From contig NZ_JBEXUX010000010.1 of assembly GCF_040629175.1 (NCBI RefSeq), forward strand, positions 1 through 64,000: DNA of 64,000 bases, read 5' to 3'. Below, piece by piece: positions 36,029 to 43,822 of this stretch. This DNA is from Embleya sp040629175. GTDB lineage: Bacteria > Actinomycetota > Actinomycetes > Streptomycetales > Streptomycetaceae. The translations under genes were made by a program, and so were the position numbers. The notes beneath the pieces were generated by a model. That model saw only the letters and a program-made list of their open reading frames with translations. It did not search any database and was not told the DNA's origin. Positions within the stretch are counted from its first letter, which is position 1. Each line of letters opens with the position of its first letter.

Positions 36029-36104
36029 CCGGCCGGGCCGATGGCGGTCGGTTCGGCCGGGCCGGTCGACCTGCTCGCGGTCGGGCTGAATTCGGCCCGG
36101 CCGG
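36029..36104. terminator. Complex hairpin at the end of the glycan operon
   Basis: CGGCCGGGCCG occurs twice (36030-36040 and 36054-36064) and its reverse complement once (36093-36103), so two alternative stems can form. The right arm continues into CCGGCGTTTGAGGCC, the recurrent streptomycete intergenic motif also seen in altered form at 21.7 kb. Confidence 0.55.
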
Positions 36105-36140
36105 CGTTTGAGGCCAGGCGGGCGGGGCGACGGTCGGGAG

Positions 36141-38333
36141 ATGGTGGCAGGCCGGTGGCTGATCGTGCTGCGCGTGGCCGCGAGCATCGTGGTCGTGCTC
36201 GCGGTGGTCGTGCTCACGGCCGCCGGCACCGCCCGCAGCACCGTGCTCAACCGGGCCTTCTATCAGGCGGCCCTGGACGACGAGCGCGCCTACAACCGGA
36301 TATACGACGAGGTCCTGGTCGACCCGGCGGCCGCACAGGTCACCCGGGACCTGCTGGCCCGGATCCCGGTGCCGTCGTCGGTGATCACCGCCAACCTCAA
36401 GAGCGTGCTGCCGCCCGCGACCCTGCGCGGCATCGTGGACCGACAGATCGCCAACACCATCGGCTATCTGCGCGGCGAACAATCGGTGTTGCGGCTGACC
36501 GTGGACCTGCGCCCGGTGCTGGGCAACGTCGGCGATCTCGCCGAGCTCTACCTCGGTGACCTGATCGCCAATGTGCAGGGCAAGCCGTCGGCGGACTTCG
36601 GCGCGTTCCGCTCCGGCCTGGACGCCGCCCTGGACGACCTGGCCGCCGGGCGCCGCCCGGCCGACTTCCCGTCCTTCGCGTTGGACGGGCCGAGCATCGC
36701 CGCGACCACCGACGCGCTGGTGGCGATCGTGCCCTCGGACGCCGAGGCGCAGGTGCGCGACCAGGTCACCGCCGCGCTGGCGACCGGCGACATCGCGGGC
36801 GCGCTGGCCGTGGTCGGGCCGTATGTACTGGGCGGCAGCGCCGGGTCGGCCGGTTCGGATCTGGCCGCGCGTACCGACGACGGACAGTGGGACATGCTTC
36901 CCGACCTGGAGCACGCCGGCCTGGATCTGAGCAGCGTCTCCACCACGCGCGGTTTCACCAGGCTCGCGCTGGGTCCGGTCCAGACGCTGGCCACCGTGCT
37001 GGGCATCGTCGCGGTGCTGCTGCTGTGGTTCACCGGGCCGCGCTCCTGGACGCGCCGGGTGCCAGCGATCGCGTGGGCGCTCGCGGTCGGCGGGGTGTTC
37101 GCCGGGGCGCTCGTCCTGCTCGTGCGCTCGGAACTGCCCGACGTGTCGGCCAAGCCCACGTCGAGTTGGCCGCACTCGGTCAACACGCTGGTGGGCGATG
37201 TCCAGCAGGCCGCGATCTCGTCGCTGACCGGCGTCGGCCTGGTCGCCGCACTGGTCCCGCTGGTCCTGGGTCTGGTCCTGGTCGCGGGCGCGTGGAGCTG
37301 GCGGCGGGCGGCCGCGCGCCGCGCGCTGAACCTGCCGCCCCGGCACCGGATCGCGATCGCCGCGACGGTGGGCGTGTTCGCGGTCGCCACCGTGGTCCTG
37401 GGCGCGACGGTGGTCCCGGTCGCGGCGGGCAGGACCGAGGAGCCGCACTGTCTGGGCTCGATCGAGCTGTGCGAGCGCCGTTACGACGAGGTGGCCTACC
37501 TGACCACGCACAACGCGATGGCCAGTACCACCGACCGGTTCATCGGCCCGCTCCAGGACCCGGACCCGATCGCGCAGCTCAACGCGGGGGCGCGCGGGCT
37601 GCAACTGGACACCTATACCTGGGAGCTGCCGGATCAGGTCCAGCCGCGACTGAGCCTGTCCAGCTTCGCGCCGGACATGCAGGCCGAGATCCTGCGCCTG
37701 ATCGACCTGGCCAATCCGCCACGCCCGGGCCTGTGGTTGTGCCATGCGCTGTGCCGCGCGGGGGCGGTCCCGTTGGCGCCCACGCTGCAGCGGATCGGCG
37801 CCTGGTTGGACGGGAATCCCGGGGAGGTGGTGACGCTGATTCTGCAGAACGACATCACCGGCGAGCAGACCGAGCAGGCGTTCCGCGAGGCGGGCGTGGA
37901 GCGGCTGTTGTACACGCCGTCCCCGGATCCGGCGGCGAGGTGGCCCCGACTGGGCGATCTGGTCCGCGCGGACAAACGCCTGGTGGTGTTCGCCGAGCGC
38001 GGCAGCGGTCCCGCGCCGTGGTACCGCAATTTCTACGAGTACGGCATGGAGACACCGTTCGCGTTCGCCTCCCCCGCCGAGATGTCCTGCGAGCCCAACC
38101 GCGGCGGCACCGACAAGCGACTGTTCCTGCTGAACCACTTCATCACCAACCGCGGCGGCAGCCGGTTGGACGCGGGGCGGGTGAACGCGCGGCAGTACGT
38201 GCTCGACCGGGCCCACGCGTGCGAGGCGCGGCGCGGGCGGCCGGTGAACTTCGTCGCGGTCGACTACGCGACGATCGGCGACGCGGCGGGGGCGGTGGAG
38301 GTGCTGAACGCGACGCGCTCGCGGTCGGGCTGA
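36141..38333 (+). CDS. Membrane protein fused to a PI-PLC-like phosphodiesterase domain
   Basis: Predicted 730 residues from ATG 36141 (GTG 36144 is also possible). One membrane segment at the N-terminus is followed by an extracytoplasmic region of about 250 residues, then three or four membrane segments (about 275-425). The last 290 residues resemble the X domain of phosphatidylinositol-specific phospholipase C: TTHNAMAS with a catalytic-type His near 456, and WLCHALC near 535 with the second His. The domain faces outside by topology. The substrate is unknown; actinobacteria have phosphatidylinositol lipids and such a protein could remodel them or a lipid anchor. It stands alone, ending head-to-tail with a lipoprotein gene on the other strand. 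Confidence 0.75.
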   Translation: MVAGRWLIVLRVAASIVVVLAVVVLTAAGTARSTVLNRAFYQAALDDERAYNRIYDEVLVDPAAAQVTRDLLARIPVPSSVITANLKSVLPPATLRGIVDRQIANTIGYLRGEQSVLRLTVDLRPVLGNVGDLAELYLGDLIANVQGKPSADFGAFRSGLDAALDDLAAGRRPADFPSFALDGPSIAATTDALVAIVPSDAEAQVRDQVTAALATGDIAGALAVVGPYVLGGSAGSAGSDLAARTDDGQWDMLPDLEHAGLDLSSVSTTRGFTRLALGPVQTLATVLGIVAVLLLWFTGPRSWTRRVPAIAWALAVGGVFAGALVLLVRSELPDVSAKPTSSWPHSVNTLVGDVQQAAISSLTGVGLVAALVPLVLGLVLVAGAWSWRRAAARRALNLPPRHRIAIAATVGVFAVATVVLGATVVPVAAGRTEEPHCLGSIELCERRYDEVAYLTTHNAMASTTDRFIGPLQDPDPIAQLNAGARGLQLDTYTWELPDQVQPRLSLSSFAPDMQAEILRLIDLANPPRPGLWLCHALCRAGAVPLAPTLQRIGAWLDGNPGEVVTLILQNDITGEQTEQAFREAGVERLLYTPSPDPAARWPRLGDLVRADKRLVVFAERGSGPAPWYRNFYEYGMETPFAFASPAEMSCEPNRGGTDKRLFLLNHFITNRGGSRLDAGRVNARQYVLDRAHACEARRGRPVNFVAVDYATIGDAAGAVEVLNATRSRSG

Positions 38334-38361
38334 GCCGGGGCCGAACCCGGGCGCGGCTCAG
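38330..38361. terminator. Bidirectional hairpin containing both stop codons
   Basis: CTGAGCCG / CGGCTCAG, an 8-bp perfect inverted repeat. The TGA of the PI-PLC-like gene lies in one arm and the complementary TCA of the lipoprotein gene in the other. Confidence 0.55.
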
Positions 38362-39029
38362 TCGAGTTGCTTGGCGAACGTGCTCGCGAGCGTGGCGATG
38401 CGATCGGGCGGCAGCGTCTCGGCGGAGACGAACAACACCGCCTCGCCGGGGCCGTCCACGTTCAGCCGGACGGCCGCGACCTTGCCCTCGCCGACCGGGA
38501 CCACCTGTTGCGGCGCGATCCGGGTCATCCGGGTGGCGAAGTCGCCGAGTGTGTCCACGCTCACGCCGGCATCGCGTTGGATCAGTGGCAGCGCCGCGTT
38601 GATCGCGGGACCGCGCCGTGCGGCCCAGGTGTCCACGTGGATCTCGACGGTGCCGACCTTGTATCGACAGGTGGCCTCGACGCCGTTGGATCGCTGCATC
38701 GCGGTCAGGTCCGAGTACGGGTCGCGCGCCTTCGCCTCGTCGTCGGACCAGCCCTGGCTGCCGTCCGCGGCCGGATCGCCCGGGGTGACCACCCCGTCGA
38801 GGTGGATCGCGGCGGTGGCCGCGGCGACGTCGAACGGCAGCGGGCATTGCGAGCCGCCCGCGCCGATCGGCCGGACCGCCTGCCGGAACTTCTCGATGTT
38901 CAACCGCTTCGAGGCCCCGGACAGGATGTCGTCGCCGTCGCTGCTGCACGCGCCGATTCCGGTGACGGCCAGTGCCCCCGCCGCGCATACGGCGAGGACC
39001 CGGCCACGTGGATGCTGCCTACGGCTCAT
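38358..39029 (-). CDS. DUF3558-like lipoprotein
   Basis: Predicted 223 residues. A short basic N-terminus, a hydrophobic stretch and a lipobox-like VTGIGAC (Cys at about residue 28) mark a lipoprotein; SSDGDD follows the cysteine, as is common. The mature part has FDVAAATAAIHL and TCRYKVGTVEIHV, typical of the secreted DUF3558-type fold in actinobacteria. The function is unknown. It stands 34 bp upstream of the PIG-L gene's end on the same strand. Confidence 0.75.
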   Translation of the reverse strand: MSRRQHPRGRVLAVCAAGALAVTGIGACSSDGDDILSGASKRLNIEKFRQAVRPIGAGGSQCPLPFDVAAATAAIHLDGVVTPGDPAADGSQGWSDDEAKARDPYSDLTAMQRSNGVEATCRYKVGTVEIHVDTWAARRGPAINAALPLIQRDAGVSVDTLGDFATRMTRIAPQQVVPVGEGKVAAVRLNVDGPGEAVLFVSAETLPPDRIATLASTFAKQLD

Positions 39030-39063
39030 TCGCGCAGCGTACTGAGCGTTGGTCAGGGGATCG

Positions 39064-39810
39064 TCATGCCATCGGAAAGACTTCGAATGCGGCTGCGAAT
39101 CGGGTGCCCAGACGCGCGCCGGCCGCCCGGCCCATGCCCTCCAGGAACTCCCCCGCGTCCGCCATCTGCCCCTGGCCCAGCCCGGCCAGGTAGGCCGCGT
39201 GCGCCTCCAGCGAGGCGACGCCGAGGGCGAAGTCCTCGGTGGTGTCCACCGCGTGCCCGGACTGCGGCGAGCCGCCCGCCCACACCGCGCGTACCCCGCC
39301 CCACGGCTCGTGCCCCTCGGCGAGCAGGTCGCGGAAGACCCAGCGGTTGCCCGCGTCGCGCACCGCGTCCACGACCGCGCGGCCGACCGCGATGTGGTCG
39401 GCCTGGTTGAGCATGACGCCGCCCCAGGTGTCCCGGAAGTTCCCGGTGATCACGATCTCGGGCCGGTGCCGGCGGACCACCCGGGACAGGTCGCGGCGCA
39501 GCGGCAGGCCGTACTCCAGCACGCCGTCCGGATAGCCGAGGAACTCGACCGTGTCCACCCCCACGATCCGGGCCGACTCGATCTGTTCGGCCTCGCGCAG
39601 CGGGCGACACTCGTCCGGATCGAGTCCGTCGATGCCGGCTTCGCCGCTGGTGACCATGACGTAGGTGATCTTCTTGCCCTGCCGGGTCCACCGGGCGATC
39701 GCGGCGGCGGCGCCGTATTCGAGGTCGTCCGGGTGCGCGACGATGGCGACGGCGCGCTCCCAGTCCTCGGGCAGCGCCTCGTACGGTTCGGGCCGGGGCT
39801 CGGTGGTCAT
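39064..39810 (-). CDS. PIG-L/LmbE-family zinc deacetylase
   Basis: Predicted 248 residues. AHPDDLEYG at about residues 26-34 supplies the first zinc ligands and catalytic Asp, and NQADHIAVG near 140 supplies the third ligand. TSGEAGIDG and REAEQIESARIVG are typical. The family includes the mycothiol enzyme MshB and conjugate amidase Mca, but other members act on lincosamides, chitooligosaccharides or unknown N-acyl groups, so the substrate is not assigned. GAAGGA precedes ATG 39810. The length is normal. Confidence 0.85.
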   Translation of the reverse strand: MTTEPRPEPYEALPEDWERAVAIVAHPDDLEYGAAAAIARWTRQGKKITYVMVTSGEAGIDGLDPDECRPLREAEQIESARIVGVDTVEFLGYPDGVLEYGLPLRRDLSRVVRRHRPEIVITGNFRDTWGGVMLNQADHIAVGRAVVDAVRDAGNRWVFRDLLAEGHEPWGGVRAVWAGGSPQSGHAVDTTEDFALGVASLEAHAAYLAGLGQGQMADAGEFLEGMGRAAGARLGTRFAAAFEVFPMA

Positions 39811-39879
39811 CGCATGGTCCTTCCCAAGTGGCCGCACGGGCCGGTGCTACGCGGACGTCGTCATCCTCGCAGCGGCCGA

Positions 39880-39885
39880 TAGGAT
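39880..39885 (+). promoter_or_regulatory. -10 box of a near-leaderless promoter for the ABC-F gene
   Basis: TAGGAT ends 11 bp before ATG 39896, so transcription should begin only a few bases before the start codon. No Shine-Dalgarno lies at normal spacing. The flanking AGGAT-tcgt-ATCCT forms a short inverted repeat. Confidence 0.5.
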
Positions 39886-39895
39886 TCGTATCCTC

Positions 39896-41533
39896 ATGAG
39901 CGCCACGATCGTCGTCAAAGACCTTGCCGCCGGACACGGAGACCGTGTCCTGTTCTCCGGATTGGACCTGGTGATCGCCCCGGGCGATGTGGTGGGCCTG
40001 GTCGGGGTGAACGGCGCGGGCAAGTCCACCCTGTTGAGGTTGCTCGCCGGCCTGGCCGAACCGGAGGCGGGGTCGATCCAGGCCAGCCCGCCGACCGCGT
40101 CGGTGGGCCATCTGCCGCAGGAGCCGGAGCGCCGGCCGGGCGAGACGGTCCGGGCGTTCCTGGCCCGGCGTACCGGCGTCGCCGCCGCGCAGGCCGCGCT
40201 CGACTCGGCGACCGAGGGCCTGGTCGAGGGCCGCGCGGGCGCCGACGACGAGTACAGCGTCGCGTTGGATCGCTGGCTGGACCTGGGCGGCGCGGATCTG
40301 GAGGAGCGGGCCGAGGAGGTCGCCGCCGATCTGGGTCTGGCGGTGGACCTGGATCGCGAGATGACCGCGTTGTCGGGTGGTCAGGCCGCGCGCGCGGGGC
40401 TGATGTCGCTGCTGCTGAGCCGGTACGACGTGTTCCTGCTCGACGAGCCGACCAACGACCTGGACCTGGACGGTCTGGACCGGTTGGAGAAGTTCGTCAC
40501 CGGGTTGCGGGCGGGCACCGTGGTGATCAGTCACGACCGCGAGTTCCTGGCTCGCACGGTGGACCGGGTGGTCGAGCTGGATCTGGTCCAGCAGCAGATC
40601 CGCAGTTACGGCGGCGGCTACGACGCGTATCTGACCGAGCGCGAGGTGGCCCGCCGGCATGCGCGCGAGGAGTTCGACGAGTACGCCGACAAGCGCGGCG
40701 ACCTGGAGGCCCGTGCCCGGATGCAGCGCGGGTGGATGGACAAGGGCACCCGCAACGCCCGCCGCAAGTCCACCGACAACGACAAGATCAGCCGCAAGAC
40801 CCGGTCCGAGGCGAGCGAGAAGCAGGCGTCCAAGGCGCGCCAGACCGAGCGCATGATCGAGCGCCTGGAGGTGGTCGAGGAGCCGCGCAAGGAGTGGGAG
40901 CTGCGGATGGAGATCGCCGCCGCTCCTCGGGCGGGCGCCGTGGTGGCCACTCTCGGCGGTGCGGTGGTCGAGCGCGGCGGCTTCACGCTGGGCCCGGTGA
41001 CGTTGCAGATCGACTGGGCCGATCGGGTCGCGATCACCGGCGCGAACGGCGCGGGCAAGTCCACGCTGCTGGCGGCGTTGCTCGGGCGGGCCGAGTTGAC
41101 GGCCGGTCGCAGTGCGCTGGGTCCGGGTGTCGTGGTCGGCGAGGTGGACCAGGCGCGTGGGCTGTTCCTGGGCGACCGGCCGCTGCTGGAGGCGTTCTGC
41201 GCGGTGGTCCCGGACCTGGCGCCGGCCGATGTGCGCACGCTGCTGGCCAAGTTCGGGCTCAAGGCGGCGCATGTGCTGCGTCCGGCGGCGACGCTGTCCC
41301 CGGGTGAGCGCACCCGGGCGGCGCTGGCGCTGCTCCAGGCCGAGGGAGTCAACCTGTTGGTGCTGGACGAGCCGACGAACCACCTGGATCTGCCCGCGAT
41401 CGAGCAGTTGGAATCCGCGCTGGAGTCCTACGAGGGCACGTTGCTGCTGGTCACCCACGACCGGCGGATGCTGGAGGCGGTGCGCACCACGCGGCGCATC
41501 CGAGTCGCGGACGGCCGGGTCACCGAGGTCTGA
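39896..41533 (+). CDS. ABC-F family ATPase (ribosome-acting type)
   Basis: Predicted 545 residues, two ABC domains and no membrane segments. Domain 1: Walker A GVNGAGKST, signature LSGGQ, Walker B VFLLDEPTNDLD. Domain 2: GANGAGKST, LSPGER and LLVLDEPTNHLD. The linker between them is long and strongly charged (about residues 245-320), the position that reaches the peptidyl-transferase centre in ABC-F proteins. Members protect ribosomes from antibiotics or regulate translation; which applies here is not known. The promoter box just upstream predicts a leaderless mRNA. Confidence 0.9.
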   Translation: MSATIVVKDLAAGHGDRVLFSGLDLVIAPGDVVGLVGVNGAGKSTLLRLLAGLAEPEAGSIQASPPTASVGHLPQEPERRPGETVRAFLARRTGVAAAQAALDSATEGLVEGRAGADDEYSVALDRWLDLGGADLEERAEEVAADLGLAVDLDREMTALSGGQAARAGLMSLLLSRYDVFLLDEPTNDLDLDGLDRLEKFVTGLRAGTVVISHDREFLARTVDRVVELDLVQQQIRSYGGGYDAYLTEREVARRHAREEFDEYADKRGDLEARARMQRGWMDKGTRNARRKSTDNDKISRKTRSEASEKQASKARQTERMIERLEVVEEPRKEWELRMEIAAAPRAGAVVATLGGAVVERGGFTLGPVTLQIDWADRVAITGANGAGKSTLLAALLGRAELTAGRSALGPGVVVGEVDQARGLFLGDRPLLEAFCAVVPDLAPADVRTLLAKFGLKAAHVLRPAATLSPGERTRAALALLQAEGVNLLVLDEPTNHLDLPAIEQLESALESYEGTLLLVTHDRRMLEAVRTTRRIRVADGRVTEV

Positions 41534-41541
41534 TCCGTCGT

Positions 41542-41547
41542 TAGAAT
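41542..41547 (+). promoter_or_regulatory. -10 box of a leaderless promoter for the TerD-CAP gene
   Basis: TAGAAT ends 9 bp before ATG 41556. It lies within the 22-bp gap after the ABC-F gene, showing that the TerD-CAP gene can be transcribed separately. Confidence 0.5.
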
Positions 41548-41555
41548 CCGAGGCC

Positions 41556-42443
41556 ATGAACGAACTGCCGCCGGGTGCGAACCAATCCCTGCCGGGCGGC
41601 GTGGTGCACGTACGCGTGCCCGGTCCGTTCGATCTCTCCGCGTTGATCACGGGTGAGGACGGACAGGTGTCCGGCGACGCGGACTTCGTCTTCTTCAACC
41701 AGCTCGTCGCACCCGGGGTGCGCCTGGGCGGAGACACCGTCACGGTGGACCCGGCCGGCCTGCGGGCGGGCGCCACGCGCGTGACGGTGGTGATCAGTCC
41801 CGCCGACACCACGCACACCCTGGGCGAGTTGCCGCCGCCGGCGATGACGCTCACCGGCGCGGGCGGCACGCTGTTGGCCCGGTTCACCCCGCCTCGGCCG
41901 CGCACCGAGACGGTGCTGTTGTTGGTCGAGATCTACCGCCGGGGCGCGGGCTGGAAGGTACGCGCGCTGGGGCAGGGCTACGCGGACGGGCTGGCCGGGA
42001 TCGCGCGCGACTTCGGCGTCGACGTCGAGGAGGAGACACAAACCCCGTCGGGTCTCTCCGACTTCCAGCGCGGGGTGGTCGAGCTGACCAATGTCGAACG
42101 CGCCCGGCACGGCCTGCGCGCGCTGGCTCCGCAGCCACAACTGACCGCGTGCGCTCAGGCGTTCAGTGCGGACATGATCAGCCGGGCGTTCTTCTCGCAC
42201 ACCGATCCGGACGGCCGCGAGCCGTGGGACCGGGCGATCGCGGCGGGCTACCTGTACAGCCGGATAGGGGAGAACATCGCCTGCGGCCAGCAGAGCCCGG
42301 CCGAGGTGGTGCAGGGCTGGATGGACAGTCCCGGCCATCGCAAGAACATCCTCACCCCGGAGTTCACCGAGATCGGTGTCGGGTATGTCACGGGCGGCAC
42401 CTACGGCACCTCGTGGACCCAGGTCTTCGGCACCCCGCGCTGA
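41556..42443 (+). CDS. TerD-like domain fused to a CAP (SCP/PR-1) domain
   Basis: Predicted 295 residues. Residues about 1-155 resemble TerD-family stress proteins (LPGG start, then FNQLVAPG, VTVDPAGLRAGATRVTVVIS). Residues about 168-295 are a CAP domain: FSHTDPDGREPWDR, GENIACG and WMDSPGHRKNIL with the expected His/Glu set. There is no signal peptide, although CAP domains are usually extracellular and TerD proteins cytoplasmic. The combination suggests a cytoplasmic or non-classically exported stress protein; no activity can be assigned. Confidence 0.8.
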   Translation: MNELPPGANQSLPGGVVHVRVPGPFDLSALITGEDGQVSGDADFVFFNQLVAPGVRLGGDTVTVDPAGLRAGATRVTVVISPADTTHTLGELPPPAMTLTGAGGTLLARFTPPRPRTETVLLLVEIYRRGAGWKVRALGQGYADGLAGIARDFGVDVEEETQTPSGLSDFQRGVVELTNVERARHGLRALAPQPQLTACAQAFSADMISRAFFSHTDPDGREPWDRAIAAGYLYSRIGENIACGQQSPAEVVQGWMDSPGHRKNILTPEFTEIGVGYVTGGTYGTSWTQVFGTPR

Positions 42444-42639
42444 CGCCCCGGAGCCGGTGTCGGCGATCGGCTCGATTGACCCGAATGGGTACAAAGAAGA
42501 AGCCGGCGCCGGCACCGACCGGAGCGTTGCCGTTCGGGTACGGGCAGCGCGCCACCCGTGCGCACCGAACCGGCAACCGGGTGCGAGGGGCCTCGATGAC
42601 GGTGCGTCATACTCGGGTGTTCGAGGCGAGGGAGATCAC

Positions 42640-43131
42640 GTGCAGCTTGAGTTGGATCCGCCTTACGGCGTAGGGCCGATCAAGATCGGCATGTCCATGG
42701 ACGAGGCAGAGGCGGCTCTGCGCGAACTCGGAGGAGATCTGTCGGGACGCACTCGTGGGTTCGCCCACTTCGGTGCGGACCTCTCGATTCATGTGGTGAG
42801 CGACAAGGACGGACTGGTCGAGGCGATCGAGGTCCATCGGTCCGAGGACGACTTCGCGGACACGGTGTTGTGTCTGGGCGTCGACGTCTTCGGCACGCCG
42901 GCCGTCGACGTCACCCGACTGCTCGGTGAACTGACACCCGTGCGGGTGGAGACCGAGGGCGCGTCGCTGGTGGCCCCGGAACTGCTGGTGGCCCTGTGGC
43001 AACCGTTCGTGCCCGGACACGGCAACAACAACGGCGTGGTCGGCGAGGGTCTGTACTTCCGCACCGCGCTGGTGGCCGGCCCCGGCTACTACGACAAAAG
43101 TGGCGAATACCGGGCTGTTCAGACCGGCTGA
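42640..43131 (+). CDS. Conserved hypothetical protein
   Basis: Predicted 163 residues from GTG 42640, which has GGGAG five bases upstream. The N-terminal motif YGVGPIKIGMSMDEAEAAL suggests an alpha/beta fold seen in many small actinobacterial proteins annotated only as hypothetical. The rest is acidic, with no signal peptide or membrane segment. Similar openings occur in some immunity-type proteins, but there is no toxin gene beside it. CATACT at 42608-42613 is a possible -10 box. Function unknown. Confidence 0.7.
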   Translation: MQLELDPPYGVGPIKIGMSMDEAEAALRELGGDLSGRTRGFAHFGADLSIHVVSDKDGLVEAIEVHRSEDDFADTVLCLGVDVFGTPAVDVTRLLGELTPVRVETEGASLVAPELLVALWQPFVPGHGNNNGVVGEGLYFRTALVAGPGYYDKSGEYRAVQTG

Positions 43132-43147
43132 TCCGTCTCGGCCGATC

Positions 43148-43196
43148 CGTCTCGGGTGACCCGGATCCGGTAACCCGGATCGGGTGACCCGAGACG
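43148..43196 (+). terminator. Hairpin after the hypothetical gene
   Basis: 10-bp perfect arms CGTCTCGGGT / ACCCGAGACG enclose further self-complementary repeats of CCCGGATC. It starts 17 nt after the stop codon. Confidence 0.55.
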
Positions 43197-43741
43197 AGGG
43201 GTCCGCACCGAACGATCCGGCCGTCCGAGCCCGCGGCCGGTATCGAAGGCGGACCATGGCCGGGCCGGGGGCCACGGCGGAGTCGCACGCGGCCGCCGTG
43301 GCCTTTGTCCGGCCGCCACGGGCACCATCGCGAGCACCTCGCGCGCACGAGCCGCGAGGACGGCTCGGAGGCCGCCTGCGGGCCGCCGGTGGCCATCCCG
43401 GAGGGACCGTCCCGGAGTGATCCGCTGCGGACGGTCCGCGGGCCCGGCCCCGTCCGGCGGATCCCGACCGGGCTCGGCTCCTGGCGCGCGGGTGGGCCCG
43501 GCTCGCGGTGGACGGGCTCTTCGACATCGCCGCGCCCGTGCCCACGCCGTCCACGAACTCCCGTCCCGACGGGGCTCGCGCGACAGCGCGTCACCGGAAC
43601 GCGGGGACGACCGGGGTGGCGTCGGACCCGATGCGGTGGGCACACCCGTGACGGCCGAGCCGGCCGCGGCACTGCCCGCCGAAAGGGTGCAACGGCGGTG
43701 TTGTTCCACGATCTGCCCGCGAAGGACGACAACGACGACAT

Positions 43742-43763
43742 GGGGCGACCTCGCGGTCGCCCC
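43742..43763. terminator. Small perfect hairpin
   Basis: GGGGCGACC-tcgc-GGTCGCCCC, 9-bp stem, just outside the stronger fahA hairpin. Confidence 0.45.
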
Positions 43764-43785
43764 TCGGTTCCTCGTCCTCGGCGAT

Positions 43786-43818
43786 ATGCCGGCTCCCGCA
43801 AGTTGCGGGAGCCGGCAT
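43786..43818 (-). terminator. Strong terminator of the homogentisate operon
   Basis: Perfect 15-bp stem ATGCCGGCTCCCGCA with a 3-nt loop, five bases beyond the fahA stop codon. It lacks a T-run. Confidence 0.7.
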
Positions 43819-43822
43819 CGAG

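Larger units (their letters stand above)
43132..43822. other. Hairpin-rich non-coding stretch between convergent genes
   Basis: All six frames are partly open because of high GC, but none has a ribosome site, a conserved motif or consistent codon bias. A frame on the plus strand around 43421-43650 reads plausibly for about 60 codons and could be a decayed gene. Three strong hairpins lie in the region and are listed separately. Confidence 0.45.
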
